Notes under the pieces: model-generated
Seen by the model: the letters and a program-made list of their open reading frames with translations, nothing else
Told to the model about the DNA's origin: nothing
Database searches by the model: none
Program-made: the position numbers and the translations under genes
Source of the DNA: Corynebacterium meridianum
Lineage (GTDB): Bacteria > Actinomycetota > Actinomycetes > Mycobacteriales > Mycobacteriaceae
Assembly: GCF_016342265.1 (NCBI RefSeq)
Contig: NZ_JAEIOS010000013.1
Coordinates: forward strand, 424,515-488,514
Reading direction: 5' to 3'
Length of the DNA stretch: 64,000 bases
Shown: positions 16,095 to 25,312 of the stretch, piece by piece
How the letters are laid out: every line of letters begins with the position of its first letter
Position numbering within the stretch: the first letter of the stretch is position 1

Positions 16095-17213
16095 ACCAGT
16101 GTCTCTCAAGAACCCTGACCGCGGCCATTCTCTGCGGCGCAGTGGCCCTGGGATCCTGCGCCACGACCCCGGAATCGGGGTCGACACCATCCACGACCGC
16201 CTGCCCCCGGATCGGCACCGGCAGCGACGCCGACCTGACCACCACCCGGGGGTGGATCGCCCATCTCGCGGCCCACCCGGACGACACCGCCCTCGTCATC
16301 ATCCCCGATGCCGCCACCCCGGACGGCACCGGCACCGTGCGGAAGAAGGCCGACACACCGCTGGACGTCGCCTCCGCGGCGAAGATCATCCACCTGCTGG
16401 CCTACGCCGACGCCGTCGCCGACGGCACCCTCCGACCCGACACACAGGTGCCGGTCGCCGAGTGGGAGGCCTTCTACCTGCCCCTCGACGGCGGTGCGCA
16501 CGCCGCCGCACTCGACCGGCTGGGCATAGACTCCCGGGAACCGTCCCCGGGAGTCGCCGTCGCCTCCGACCCTGACGCCACCGTCGCACTGGACGACCTC
16601 GTCAGCGCGATGATCGTCGAGTCCGACAACGCCGCCGCGGACTGGCTCGCGGAGGAGCTCGGATCCGACACCCTGGAAACCGTGGCGGCGGACGCCGGGT
16701 GGCGGAACCCCCGCACACCCAACTACCTCGGATCCATGCTCGCCATCCTCGAGCCCGATGTCGCCGACGATCCGGCCGCCGCATCCCGCAGATTCCGGGA
16801 GGACCCCGAATGGGCCGCCGACATCCTCCGCCGTACACCGGGTGGGTACGCCGTGCAACGGGACATCCTCCGTGGAACCGCGACCGCCACCGCCGGCGAA
16901 CTCGCCGCCGTCTACACGGAACTCGCCACCGGTGGCGGTGGTACCGCGGGTGACGTCGCGCCGCCACCTGGAGCACACCGACCCCGACGGGTACACCGCG
17001 ATCGGGCACAAGGGCGGCAACCTGCCGGGGGTGCTGGCCGACGCCATGGAGATCCGACGCGAGGACGGGACCGCGGCAGTGGCCGTCCTGATCACCAACG
17101 ACGTGCCCGAAGAAGGAAACGCCGATGCTCTGCGTGCCTTCGCCTGGCAGGACCTGATGCTGCAGGCGGTCGACAATCGGGAGGTGCTCGACCGGCTAAC
17201 GTGTGGAGAATGA
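16088..17213 (+). pseudogene. Class A beta-lactamase-like serine hydrolase lipoprotein, frameshifted
   Basis: The first part (16088 to about 16960) encodes a lipoprotein signal (AVALGSC) and a beta-lactamase-like fold with SAAK (SxxK) and SDN (in VESDNAAADWL). Homology then continues one frame forward (RRHLEHTDPDGYTAIGHKGGNLPGV, with KGG as the KTG-box equivalent) to a TGA at 17211-17213. One extra base near 16940-16970, around GGTGACGTCGCG, explains it. Both halves keep their motifs, so the lesion is recent or a read error. The restored gene would be about 374 aa, would end in an ATGA overlap with the regulator gene, and would act outside the membrane on a peptidoglycan-like or beta-lactam substrate. 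Not shown to be a resistance enzyme. Confidence 0.8.
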
Positions 17214-17722
17214 CTGAAGCACAGGAACTCGCGGATCTCCGGAGACGCGTCACCGACCTTGAGTCGCGCGTACGGAAGCTCGAGAATCCCGGAACCCCGG
17301 AGGCACCGCCCACGGACGGGGAGGGGGCGATCAGCGGGACCGTCCGATACAGCGGCGAACTGACTGTGCCGGATCAGCTCCGGTGGACGATCACACTCGA
17401 CGCCGACGCCGCACGCGTCCTGCCGCGAGACAGGATCGCGGACATTCTCACCGCGGTGTCCAGCCCAGCCCGGATACACATACTGCAGGAACTGCTCGCC
17501 GGACCGGCAACCTCGAAAAAGCTCCAGGAAATCCTCGGCTACAGCTCACCGGGGCCGCTCTACCACCACCTCAAGCCACTGCAGGCGGCCGGGATCGTGG
17601 AGCGCGACACGGACGGGAGAAACCACATCCCGGCGTCCCGGGTCGTACCCCTGCTCATCCTGATGGCCACGGCCGGTGACATCGCCGGCGAGTTCAACGT
17701 CACAACCACGGGGCGCCGGTAA
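17210..17722 (+). CDS. Winged-helix (ArsR-like) transcriptional regulator with N-terminal coiled coil
   Basis: 170 aa. Residues 1-27 form a short coiled coil (ELADLRRRVTDLESRVRKLE). A linker with a beta-strand-rich segment follows (SGTVRYSGEL, LRWTITLDAD). The winged helix occupies about 80-150: DILTAVSSPARIHILQELL, then the recognition region LGYSSPGPLYHHLKPLQAAGIVERD. ATG 17210 overlaps the stop of the beta-lactamase-like gene (ATGA), so the two are translationally coupled. The perfect inverted repeat at 16053-16094 is a natural candidate operator. No metal-binding cysteines are seen, so the inducer is not a typical ArsR metal. Confidence 0.8.
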   Translation: MTEAQELADLRRRVTDLESRVRKLENPGTPEAPPTDGEGAISGTVRYSGELTVPDQLRWTITLDADAARVLPRDRIADILTAVSSPARIHILQELLAGPATSKKLQEILGYSSPGPLYHHLKPLQAAGIVERDTDGRNHIPASRVVPLLILMATAGDIAGEFNVTTTGRR

Positions 17723-17871
17723 CGGTGTGGGGATGAACCCGAACGGGCCGGCGGTGCCGCTTCCGGTGAAAATTCTTTCGCTCTTCTCCTGCTGGTCATG
17801 TTCACTGAATCGGTAAATACGCAGTTCAGACAGCTTGTTTTTGGTTTCGCGGGTGCGTTCAATGACTCATT

Positions 17872-18924
17872 GTGAAACTCAAAGACCTGTCCACGCTGTT
17901 CTCCCGTGACCGCGCCACCCGCACCCGTCCCGCACGTCGGGTCTCCGCGGTCGCCGTAACCTTCACCGCAGGAGCGCTCGCGCTCGCGTCCTGCTCCTCA
18001 ACGGGCGGAGCCCCGGAATCCGGTTCGGACTCCGCAGGCGGTGGGACCGTCGACACGCCCCGCGCGGTCGTCGCGATGGTGAGCCACGGGGCTCCCGGTG
18101 ACACCTTCTGGGATCTCGTGCGCAAGGGCGCGGAGGACGCCGCGAAGAAGGACAACATCGAGCTGCGGTACTCCTCGGACCCCCAGGCGCCGAACCAGGC
18201 GAACCTCGTCCAGTCCGCGATCGACGCCGACGTCGACGGTATCGCCGTGACACTGCCCAACGCCGAGGCCATCGGGCCGGCCGCGAAGAAGGCCGTGGAC
18301 GCGGGGATCCCCGTAGTCGGCCTCAACGCCGGCATGAACGACTACACCGACTACGGGATGTCCGCCTTCTTCGGGCAGGACGAATCCATCGCCGGTGAAC
18401 TCGCCGGTGAACGGCTCGCCGACGACGGTGCCAAGAAGGTCCTCTGCGTCATCCATGAGCAGGGCAACTCATCCCAGGAGGCCCGCTGCGGCGGCATCAA
18501 GAAGGGCCTCGGGAATTCCGGGGACATGGAGATCCTCTACGTCAACGGAATGGACATGACCTCGGTCGCCTCCACCGTCCAGGCGAAGCTCGCCCAGGAT
18601 CCCTCCATCGACTGGATCATGGGCCTGGTCGCACCGGTGGCGATCACCAGCATCGACGCGGCGAAGGACGCGGGCAGCGACGCGAAGATCGCCACCTTCG
18701 ACACCAACGCCGAACTGGTCAAGGCCATCAAGGACGGCACCATCGAATGGGCGATCGACCAGCAGCCCTACGTGCAGGGCTACCTCGCGGTGGACGCCAT
18801 CTGGCTCGCGATCCGCAACGGGTCGACCCTCGGCGGCGGCAAGCCGGTACTCACCGGTCCCTCATTCGTCGACGCCAAGAACGTCGACTCCATCGCCGAC
18901 GCCGCAGCAGAAGGTCTTCGATGA
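17872..18924 (+). CDS. Sugar ABC transporter substrate-binding lipoprotein (CUT2 type)
   Basis: 350 aa. Lipoprotein signal with the lipobox ALAS-C near residue 41. The mature part is a periplasmic-binding-protein type 1 fold as in RbsB/FrcB: VVAMVSHGAPGDTFWDLVRKGAEDAA, the DVDGIAVTLPNAEAI strand-turn and VVGLNAG hinge, ending with QPYVQGYLAVDAIW. It captures a sugar or sugar-like ligand outside the membrane for the permease and ATPase encoded next. The start is a GTG. Its stop overlaps the permease ATG (ATGA). The ligand cannot be told from the sequence. Confidence 0.9.
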   Translation: MKLKDLSTLFSRDRATRTRPARRVSAVAVTFTAGALALASCSSTGGAPESGSDSAGGGTVDTPRAVVAMVSHGAPGDTFWDLVRKGAEDAAKKDNIELRYSSDPQAPNQANLVQSAIDADVDGIAVTLPNAEAIGPAAKKAVDAGIPVVGLNAGMNDYTDYGMSAFFGQDESIAGELAGERLADDGAKKVLCVIHEQGNSSQEARCGGIKKGLGNSGDMEILYVNGMDMTSVASTVQAKLAQDPSIDWIMGLVAPVAITSIDAAKDAGSDAKIATFDTNAELVKAIKDGTIEWAIDQQPYVQGYLAVDAIWLAIRNGSTLGGGKPVLTGPSFVDAKNVDSIADAAAEGLR

Positions 18925-20009
18925 TTCGTGGGCAAACCCCCACCGGCGACACGACCGCGACGACCCCGGACGCCGCTACGCCGGTGAACGGTCCGGCCGA
19001 CGACCGGCTCCGGGAGCGGACGGTATTCGACCGGTTCATCCGCCGCCCCGAGCTGGCGAGCCTCGTCGGTGCGGCCATCATCTTCACCCTCTTCATGATC
19101 GTGGCCCCGCCGTTCCGCACACCCGACGCTTTCGCCACCGTGCTCTATGCGTCATCGACGATGGGCATCATGGCGCTCGCCGTCGGCATGCTCATGATCG
19201 GCGACGAGTTCGATCTATCCTCGGGTGTGGCGGTCACCTCCGCCGCGCTCGCCGCCGCGATGCTGAATTACCACCTTCACCTCAACTCCTGGGTCGGTGT
19301 GTTCCTCTCCCTCGGAACCGCGCTGGCGATCGGGGCCCTCAACGGATTCCTGGTCACCCGCACCGGTATCCCCTCGTTTTTGATCACCCTCTCGGTGTTC
19401 CTCATGCTCCAGGGGCTCAACCTCGCGCTGACGAAGCTCATCGCCGGACAGGTGGCCACCCACTCCATCGGTGACATGGACGGCTTCAGCTCGGCGAAGG
19501 TCATCTTCGCGAGCTCCGTCAGCATCGGCGGGGTGAACGTCAAGGTGACGGTGTTCTGGTGGCTGCTGTTCGTCGCGATCGCGAGCTACATCCTGTACAA
19601 GACACGCTTCGGCAACTGGGTGTTCGCGGTCGGTGGCGACAAGGCCGCGGCAGAGGCCGTCGGTGTGCCGGTGCGCAGGGTGAAGATCGTGCTGTTCATG
19701 TTCGTGGGTTTCGCCGCCTGGTTCGTCGGGATGCACAACCTGTTCGCCTTCGATTCCATCCAGGCCGGTCAGGGTGTGGGCAACGAGTTCCTCTACATCA
19801 TCGCGGCGGTGATCGGTGGTTGCGCGCTTACCGGCGGCAAGGGAACCGCGGTGGGGACCGCGATCGGTGCCCTCATCTTCGGAATGACGAACCAGGGGAT
19901 CGTCTACGCGGGCTGGAACCCCGACTGGTTCAAGTTCTTCCTCGGCGCGATGCTGCTCTTCGCGGTCATCGCCAACCGGACGACGGCAAACTACACGGAG
20001 AACAGGTAG
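18921..20009 (+). CDS. Sugar ABC transporter permease (RbsC/FrcC family)
   Basis: 362 aa with a hydrophilic N-terminus of about 45 residues and some eight to ten membrane segments. The family signatures GIMALAVGMLMIGDEFDLSSG and TRTGIPSFLITLSVFLMLQGL, and the EAA-like loop (GGDKAAAEAVGVPVRRVKIVLF), are clear. ATG 18921 overlaps the binding-protein stop by four bases; the longer upstream reading frame is a shadow. It forms the membrane channel of the importer. Confidence 0.9.
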   Translation: MIRGQTPTGDTTATTPDAATPVNGPADDRLRERTVFDRFIRRPELASLVGAAIIFTLFMIVAPPFRTPDAFATVLYASSTMGIMALAVGMLMIGDEFDLSSGVAVTSAALAAAMLNYHLHLNSWVGVFLSLGTALAIGALNGFLVTRTGIPSFLITLSVFLMLQGLNLALTKLIAGQVATHSIGDMDGFSSAKVIFASSVSIGGVNVKVTVFWWLLFVAIASYILYKTRFGNWVFAVGGDKAAAEAVGVPVRRVKIVLFMFVGFAAWFVGMHNLFAFDSIQAGQGVGNEFLYIIAAVIGGCALTGGKGTAVGTAIGALIFGMTNQGIVYAGWNPDWFKFFLGAMLLFAVIANRTTANYTENR

Positions 20010-20831
20010 ATGGACACCACAAAAACCCTGCCGCAGGTCGACGACACCCGCTCCGCGGCCCCTGAAAGCCCCATCGTCGAACTGCGGGACGTCGCCAAAT
20101 CCTACGGTGCCTTCAATGCCCTGTCCGGAGTCAATCTCACCGTCCGTGCCGGGGAGGTCACCTGCATCCTCGGTGACAACGGCGCCGGTAAATCCACGCT
20201 GATCAAGATCCTCTCCGGGCTCCACCCCGCCACCTCCGGTCAGGTGGTCATCGACGGGGAGGTCGCGAATTTCCGCGGACCGAAGGACGCCCTCGACGCA
20301 GGTATCGCCACCGTGTACCAGGACCTCGCGGTCGTCGGCAGCATGCCCGTCTGGCGGAACTTCTTCCTCGGTCAGGAACTGACCACCGGCCCGTTCGGTC
20401 ACCTGAGGGCCGCGGAGATGCGCAGGATCACCCGCGAGCAGCTGCTGGAGATGGGCATCGATCTCCCCGACGTGGACGTCCAGGTGAATCAGCTGTCCGG
20501 AGGTCAGCGACAGGTCGTGGCCATCGCGCGGGCGATCTACTTCGGTGCCCGGGTGGTCATCCTGGACGAACCCACCGCGGCATTGGGTGTCAAGCAGTCC
20601 GGCATGGTCCTGAAGTTCGTCGCCGATGCCCGCGACCGTGGAATCGCGGTCATCCTCATCACCCACAACCCGCACCACGCGTACCTTGTCGGTGACGAAT
20701 TCGTCGTGCTCGGACTCGGCCGGCAGATACTCGCCGTGAACCGTGCGGACACCAGTATCGACGAGCTCGCCCTCCAGATGGCCGGGGGCGGGGAACTCGA
20801 CGCTCTCGAACACGAGCTCAAGAGAAGCTGA
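20010..20831 (+). CDS. Sugar ABC transporter ATPase, single-domain (FrcA-like)
   Basis: 273 aa, one nucleotide-binding domain. Walker A GDNGAGKST (near 52), ABC signature LSGGQRQ (near 160), Walker B VVILDEPTAALG and the H-loop ILITHN are intact. RbsA-type CUT2 ATPases have two fused domains; this one has a single domain and would act as a homodimer, as in FrcA. It starts on the base after the permease stop. A GC-rich hairpin follows. Confidence 0.92.
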   Translation: MDTTKTLPQVDDTRSAAPESPIVELRDVAKSYGAFNALSGVNLTVRAGEVTCILGDNGAGKSTLIKILSGLHPATSGQVVIDGEVANFRGPKDALDAGIATVYQDLAVVGSMPVWRNFFLGQELTTGPFGHLRAAEMRRITREQLLEMGIDLPDVDVQVNQLSGGQRQVVAIARAIYFGARVVILDEPTAALGVKQSGMVLKFVADARDRGIAVILITHNPHHAYLVGDEFVVLGLGRQILAVNRADTSIDELALQMAGGGELDALEHELKRS

Positions 20832-20832
20832 C

Positions 20833-20860
20833 CACCCCCGGTGTCTCCCCACCGGGGGTG
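20833..20860 (+). terminator. Hairpin after the sugar ABC operon
   Basis: Perfect 11-bp stem (20833-20843 with 20850-20860), loop TCTCCC, directly after the ATPase stop. No T-tract follows. Confidence 0.7.
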
Positions 20861-20936
20861 AACGGGCGGTGACGATCCGGTGAGCGTCCCGTGAGATCGC
20901 CTCGGCAGTCCCGTGCGCGGCTCTAGACTCACGGGC

Positions 20937-22163
20937 ATGTCCCACCGCCGCCGCGCCGCCGCCACAGTCGCAGTAATCGCATTCACCGCCCTCTGCGCAC
21001 AACCGGCCCAGGCGATCGATCTGCCGTCCGTCCCCGCGCAGCCCCCCGGGCAGGAAACTCCCGTCCACCATGACGGGGCCCCGGTCCCCGTGTCCTTCGG
21101 GCCGCAGGACTACGTGGGATACATCTCGGACGTCAGCTCCCACCCCCATGGCATCTACCTCGACGTGATCGACTCCTTCGCGGAACTCCGGGACAACCCG
21201 GACGTGATGAACTCCAACCTCGAACAGGTCATCGCGATCAACGACGCCGCCGCCGGGAACCTCTGGCGTATACAGCGCGCCCAGGCTGATGCCCGTGCCG
21301 ACCGGGACGGACTCCTCGGCCCCGTCGCCGACGCCCTCGGTCCCGATCTGGCGGTGCACTTCCGCGACGCCCTGGCTGAGAACCGTCTCCCCAAGACCCG
21401 GATGCTGCTCGGTGGCGGATGGTTCGCCCGCGCCGGTGGGCCGGCGAGCTCCACGTTCGTGGAGAAGGAGATCTTCGCCAACCCGCGGCCCTTCGTGGTC
21501 GCGCCGGAACGCATCACCAGGTACGTCTCCGCGGACCGGAACTTCTACACCACCTCGAAGTCCTTCCCCTCCGGCCACACGAACCAGGCGACGTGGACGA
21601 CCACCCTGCTCGCGGTGATCCTCCCGGAGTTCGGACCGCAGTTCCTCGCACGCGGATCGGAGGCCGGTGAACACCGTCTGGTTATGGGTGTCCACTATCC
21701 GCTCGACGTCATCGGGGGCCGGATGACCGGTACCGCCGCTGCGGCGGACAGGTGGAACGATCCGAAGATGCGGGCCAATCTCCGTGCCGCGGCCGACGAG
21801 ATTCGGGCGGAACTCGAATGGCGGTGCGGTACCACGCTCGCCGAATGCGCCAAGCGTGGAGGCGCCTACTCCACTGATCCGGTGGGGCAGTACACCCGGC
21901 GGATGAACTACGGGTTCACCCCGGTCGGGGACACGTCCTCGCCGATGGTCGTTCCGCAGGCGGCCCCCGACCTGCTGCTCGGGGCATTCCCCGAACTCTC
22001 CTACGGGCAGCGGGCGGAGATCCTCCGGCTGACAGCTGGACCGGCGGGTATGCCCCTCGACGAGACCGGCCCGGCCGGTTCCTGGCAGCGGCTGAATCTC
22101 GCCGCGGCGATGGCGGCCGAGATCACCGTGACCCCTGACGGACAGGTTCGCCTCCGCGGCTAG
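20937..22163 (+). CDS. Secreted PAP2/class A acid phosphatase-like protein
   Basis: 408 aa. Sec signal peptide with cleavage likely after AQPAQA (about residue 25). The acid phosphatase signature is complete: KEIFANPRP (KX6RP), SFPSGHTNQ (PSGH) and GEHRLVMGVHYPLDVIGG (HRX5HXXXD-like). The catalytic histidine pair is therefore present. About 160 residues precede the core and about 130 follow it, longer than minimal PAP2 enzymes. It probably removes phosphate from organic esters outside the cell. A TAGACT -10-like hexamer (20924-20929) stands seven bases before ATG 20937 and no ribosome site is seen, so the mRNA may be leaderless. Single gene after a terminator. Confidence 0.88.
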   Translation: MSHRRRAAATVAVIAFTALCAQPAQAIDLPSVPAQPPGQETPVHHDGAPVPVSFGPQDYVGYISDVSSHPHGIYLDVIDSFAELRDNPDVMNSNLEQVIAINDAAAGNLWRIQRAQADARADRDGLLGPVADALGPDLAVHFRDALAENRLPKTRMLLGGGWFARAGGPASSTFVEKEIFANPRPFVVAPERITRYVSADRNFYTTSKSFPSGHTNQATWTTTLLAVILPEFGPQFLARGSEAGEHRLVMGVHYPLDVIGGRMTGTAAAADRWNDPKMRANLRAAADEIRAELEWRCGTTLAECAKRGGAYSTDPVGQYTRRMNYGFTPVGDTSSPMVVPQAAPDLLLGAFPELSYGQRAEILRLTAGPAGMPLDETGPAGSWQRLNLAAAMAAEITVTPDGQVRLRG

Positions 22164-22527
22164 TGCACGCCGGGTCCGGGTCACGGCGGACCGGTGGACG
22201 GAACGCCACCGACGGGTTGCTTATCAACGCCCAGCTGCGGTAACGTCATCCGCTGGACTTGCGTCCGACCTCGTCGTGCCGTCATGTGCGCCATGATCCG
22301 GGGTTGTGCAGGTTCCTTGTGGCAATACCGCCACGAAAACGTACAGACGTTCCACTCCTACTTTGTTGTAGGCCCCCCGCCCGATGGCGTCCATCGGTTA
22401 CTGCTGGCAGCGAGCCGCACCACTACTAAGTGGTCTGTGGCGACAAGTGGCCAGGGAGAAGATGATAACGCCGGGTGGTCATTAGCGTGATCAGGGGAAC
22501 CGCAACGAGAAAGGCTACTGGTCTGCC
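22164..22527 (+). other. Leader/promoter region upstream of rpsH with several small hairpins
   Basis: 364 bases without a gene. Four short inverted repeats occur in order: GTGGC/GCCAC (22319-22334), CCTAC/GTAGG (22357-22372), CCGATGG/CCATCGG (22381-22397) and ACCACT/AGTGGT (22419-22434). If transcribed this would be a structured 5' leader. Since S8 (the next gene) represses its own operon in E. coli by binding mRNA, an autoregulatory leader is possible but I see no clear S8 site. Confidence 0.5.
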
Positions 22528-22926
22528 ATGACCATGACTGATCCTATCGCCGACATGCTGTCGCGCGTGCGTAACGCGAATAACGCGTTCCACGACACCG
22601 TGTCGATGCCGTCCTCGACTCTCAAGGCGAACATCGCCGAGATTCTGAAGCAGGAAGGCTACATCGCCGACTACAGCGTCGAAGATGCGAAGGTGGGCAA
22701 GACCCTCTCGCTGACGCTGAAGTACGGTCCGTCCCGCGAGCGCTCCATTGCGGGTGTTCGCCGAGTGTCCAAGCCGGGCCTGCGCGTTTACGCCAAGTCC
22801 ACCAACCTGCCGCAGGTCCTCGGAGGCCTGGGCGTGGCGATCATCTCCACGTCCCAGGGTCTGCTGACCGATCGTCAGGCTACCGAGAAGGGTGTAGGCG
22901 GAGAAGTCCTCGCCTACGTCTGGTAA
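22528..22926 (+). CDS. rpsH: 30S ribosomal protein S8
   Basis: 132 aa, standard length. It starts [18 protein letters not shown] and ends with the RNA-binding signature [13 protein letters not shown]...[10 protein letters not shown]8 organises the 16S central domain. It restarts the spc gene order after the 16-kb interruption; rpsN, normally between rplE and rpsH, is absent here. rplF follows after 17 bases. Confidence 0.97.
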   Translation: MTMTDPIADMLSRVRNANNAFHDTVSMPSSTLKANIAEILKQEGYIADYSVEDAKVGKTLSLTLKYGPSRERSIAGVRRVSKPGLRVYAKSTNLPQVLGGLGVAIISTSQGLLTDRQATEKGVGGEVLAYVW

Positions 22927-22943
22927 GGGAGGATTGAGCAACA

Positions 22944-23480
22944 ATGTCGCGTATCGGTAAGAACCCGGTCGCCGTTCCCAACGGCGTGACCGTCACCATC
23001 GACGGCCAGGATGTCCAGGTCAAGGGTCCCAAGGGAACCCTGACCCAGACCATCCCGGCTCCGATCACCGTCGCCCAGGGGGAGAACGAGATCATCGTCT
23101 CCCGCCCGGACGATCACCGCAAGAGCCGCGCCCTGCACGGCCTGTCCCGCTCGCTGGTCAACAACATGGTTGTCGGCGTCACCGAGGGCTATACCATCAA
23201 GATGGAAATCTTCGGTGTCGGTTACCGTGTCCAGGCCAAGGGCAGCAACCTCGAGTTCGCTCTCGGCTACAGCCACCCGATCCTGATCGAAGCTCCGGAG
23301 GGTATCACCTTCGCCGTCGACGGCAACACGAAGTTCTCCATCACGGGTATTGACAAGCAGAAGGTCGGCCAGATCGCCGCGAACATCCGCCGCCTGCGCA
23401 AGGATGACCCCTACAAGGGTAAGGGCATCCGTTACGCCGGTGAGCAGATCCGCCGCAAGGTCGGAAAGACGGGTAAGTAA
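22944..23480 (+). CDS. rplF: 50S ribosomal protein L6
   Basis: 178 aa, two repeated L6 domains. [12 protein letters not shown] at the start, [21 protein letters not shown] in the middle, and the C-terminal signature [17 protein letters not shown] [27 protein letters not shown]6 lies near the factor-binding site of the 50S subunit. Its stop codon shares one base with the rplR start. Confidence 0.97.
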   Translation: MSRIGKNPVAVPNGVTVTIDGQDVQVKGPKGTLTQTIPAPITVAQGENEIIVSRPDDHRKSRALHGLSRSLVNNMVVGVTEGYTIKMEIFGVGYRVQAKGSNLEFALGYSHPILIEAPEGITFAVDGNTKFSITGIDKQKVGQIAANIRRLRKDDPYKGKGIRYAGEQIRRKVGKTGK

Positions 23481-23881
23481 TGAGCAACACTGCACAGAAC
23501 AAGCGCCTCCCCATCGGTCGGGACATCTCCACCCGCCGTCGTGTCGCCCGCACGCGCCGTCATGCGCGCCTGCGCAAGCACATGCGTGGAACACCGGAGA
23601 CCCCGCGTCTCGTGGTGCACCGCACCTCGCGCCACATGCACGTCCAGATCATCGACGACCTGGCGGGCCACACGCTGGCTGCCGCGTCCACGATGGAACC
23701 GGAGATCCGTGGTGTCGAGGGCGACAAGAAGGCTCGCGCCGCCAAGGTCGGCACCCTCATCGCCGAGCGTGCGAAGGCCGCCGGCATCGAGGCGGTCAAG
23801 TTCGACCGCGCCGGCTACAAGTACCACGGTCGTGTCGCCTCTCTGGCCGACGCAGCCCGCGAAGGTGGTCTGAAGTTCTGA
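23480..23881 (+). CDS. rplR: 50S ribosomal protein L18
   Basis: 133 aa, slightly longer than usual at the N-terminus ([14 protein letters not shown]). The L18 core is clear: [24 protein letters not shown] and the C-terminal [26 protein letters not shown]. It binds 5S rRNA together with L5. The stop overlaps a 13-codon reading frame that runs to the rpsE start. Confidence 0.97.
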   Translation: MSNTAQNKRLPIGRDISTRRRVARTRRHARLRKHMRGTPETPRLVVHRTSRHMHVQIIDDLAGHTLAAASTMEPEIRGVEGDKKARAAKVGTLIAERAKAAGIEAVKFDRAGYKYHGRVASLADAAREGGLKF

Positions 23882-23922
23882 TGACCGCTTTCACCAAGAT
23901 CAACAACGGAAGGATCGCGTAA
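23881..23922 (+). CDS. Possible 13-codon coupling peptide between rplR and rpsE
   Basis: ATG overlaps the rplR stop (TGATG) and the TAA overlaps the rpsE start (TAATG), enclosing [13 protein letters not shown]. It would let ribosomes travel without release from rplR to rpsE. The GGAAGGA within it is also the rpsE ribosome site, so the reading frame may be accidental. Confidence 0.3.
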   Translation: MTAFTKINNGRIA

Positions 23923-24569
23923 TGCCGGGACGTGAACGGCGTGACGGCGGACGCTCCGCCGACAGCACCACCAACAGCAAAGACAACAACAACCGCAACG
24001 ATCGCCGCGGCGGAGGACGCCGCGACGACCGTCGCAACCAGCAGCAGGACGAGCGCAACCAGTACATCGAGCGTGTCGTCACCATCAACCGCGTGTCCAA
24101 GGTCGTCAAGGGTGGTCGTCGCTTCAGCTTCACCGCTCTCGTGATCGTGGGCGACGGCCAGGGCATGGTCGGTGTCGGTTACGGCAAGGCCAAGGAAGTC
24201 CCCGCGGCCATCCAGAAGGGTGCAGAGGAAGCCCGCAAGAACTTCTTCCGCGTCCCGATGATCGCCGGCACCATCACCCACCCGGTCCAGGGCGAGGACG
24301 CCGCAGGCATCGTCATGATGCGGCCGGCCGCCCCCGGTACCGGTGTCATCGCCGGTGGCGCAGCACGCCCCGTGCTGGAGTGTGCCGGTGTCCAGGACAT
24401 TCTCTGCAAGTCCCTGGGCTCCGACAACGCCATCAACGTCGTGCATGCGACCGTCGCCGGTCTGAAGCAGCTGGTCCGCCCCGAAGAGGTCGCGGCCCGC
24501 CGTGGCAAGACCCTCGAAGAGGTCACCCCGGCCCGGATGCTGCGCGCTCGCGCAGGCAAGGAGGCTTAA
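23922..24569 (+). CDS. rpsE: 30S ribosomal protein S5
   Basis: 215 aa, longer than E. coli S5 (167) because of a disordered N-terminus rich in Asn, Arg and Asp (about residues 1-45). The S5 core is intact: [47 protein letters not shown] and the [23 protein letters not shown] stretch. S5 sits at the mRNA entry and decoding region. rpmD follows three bases later. Confidence 0.97.
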   Translation: MPGRERRDGGRSADSTTNSKDNNNRNDRRGGGRRDDRRNQQQDERNQYIERVVTINRVSKVVKGGRRFSFTALVIVGDGQGMVGVGYGKAKEVPAAIQKGAEEARKNFFRVPMIAGTITHPVQGEDAAGIVMMRPAAPGTGVIAGGAARPVLECAGVQDILCKSLGSDNAINVVHATVAGLKQLVRPEEVAARRGKTLEEVTPARMLRARAGKEA

Positions 24570-24572
24570 CCA

Positions 24573-24758
24573 ATGGCCCTCAAGATCACCCAGCTCAAGG
24601 GCACCGTCGGTGCCAAGAAGAACCAGAAGGACTCGCTGCGTACTCTCGGTCTCAAGCGCATCCGCCACTCTGTGGTCCGGCCCGACACCCCTCAGGTGCG
24701 CGGACTGGTCAACGTGGTGCGCCACATGGTCGAGGTCGAAGAAGTGGCGGGGGAGTAG
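24573..24758 (+). CDS. rpmD: 50S ribosomal protein L30
   Basis: 61 aa. It has [27 protein letters not shown] and [22 protein letters not shown], the complete L30 pattern. It lies between rpsE and rplO, its usual place. Confidence 0.97.
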   Translation: MALKITQLKGTVGAKKNQKDSLRTLGLKRIRHSVVRPDTPQVRGLVNVVRHMVEVEEVAGE

Positions 24759-24766
24759 GTAGTTAA

Positions 24767-25219
24767 ATGAGCGATCCCATCAAGCTTCACGATCTGCGCC
24801 CCGCCAAGGGCGCCAACAAGGCCAAGACCCGTCTCGGTCGAGGCGAGGCCTCCAAGGGCAAGACCGCTGGCCGCGGTACCAAGGGCACCAAGGCCCGCAA
24901 GCAGGTTTCGGCGGCGTTCGAGGGCGGCCAGATGCCGCTTCACATGCGCCTGCCGAAGCTGAAGGGCTTCAAGAACCCGGCGAAGGTCACCTTCCAGGTG
25001 GTCAACGTCTCGGATCTCGAGAAGGCCTTCCCCGAGGGGGGCGACATCACCGTCGCCGACCTCGTCGCAGCCGGCCTCGTCCGCGCCAAGCAGCCCGTCA
25101 AGGTTCTCGGCAACGGCGAAATCAGCGTCAAGGTCAACGTCACCGCCACCAAGTTCTCGAACTCCGCCAAGGAGAAGATCGAGGCCGCAGGTGGTTCCGT
25201 GACCGCCGAAGGCAAGTAA
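24767..25219 (+). CDS. rplO: 50S ribosomal protein L15
   Basis: 150 aa. [40 protein letters not shown] is the glycine/lysine-rich N-terminal tail that reaches into the 50S core; [16 protein letters not shown] and the C-terminal IEAAGGSV motif follow. It ends the block; a strong terminator lies 60 bases on, so secY is not read from the same end by default. Confidence 0.97.
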   Translation: MSDPIKLHDLRPAKGANKAKTRLGRGEASKGKTAGRGTKGTKARKQVSAAFEGGQMPLHMRLPKLKGFKNPAKVTFQVVNVSDLEKAFPEGGDITVADLVAAGLVRAKQPVKVLGNGEISVKVNVTATKFSNSAKEKIEAAGGSVTAEGK

Positions 25220-25276
25220 CACCAGCCTTCACCGGTCGGCGGTCGGGCCCTTCGGGCTCCGGACGTCGACCACATC

Positions 25277-25312
25277 GAACCCCGCATCTCCGTCGCCGGA
25301 GGTGCGGGGTTC
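25277..25312 (+). terminator. Terminator after rplO
   Basis: 15-bp stem (25277-25291 with 25298-25312, one G-U pair), six-base loop, followed by TTTGG. It separates the spc block from the TSUP gene. Confidence 0.85.

Noticed and set aside
16758..17213. Separate gene for the second half of the beta-lactamase-like protein
   Set aside because: Its first 65 residues are out-of-frame sequence of the upstream half; only the last part is homologous, so it is a frameshifted continuation.
19215..22184. 989-codon minus-strand open frame over the sugar ABC and phosphatase genes
   Set aside because: It lies opposite several well-supported genes and its protein is low-complexity Arg/Gly/Glu text, a third-position GC artefact.
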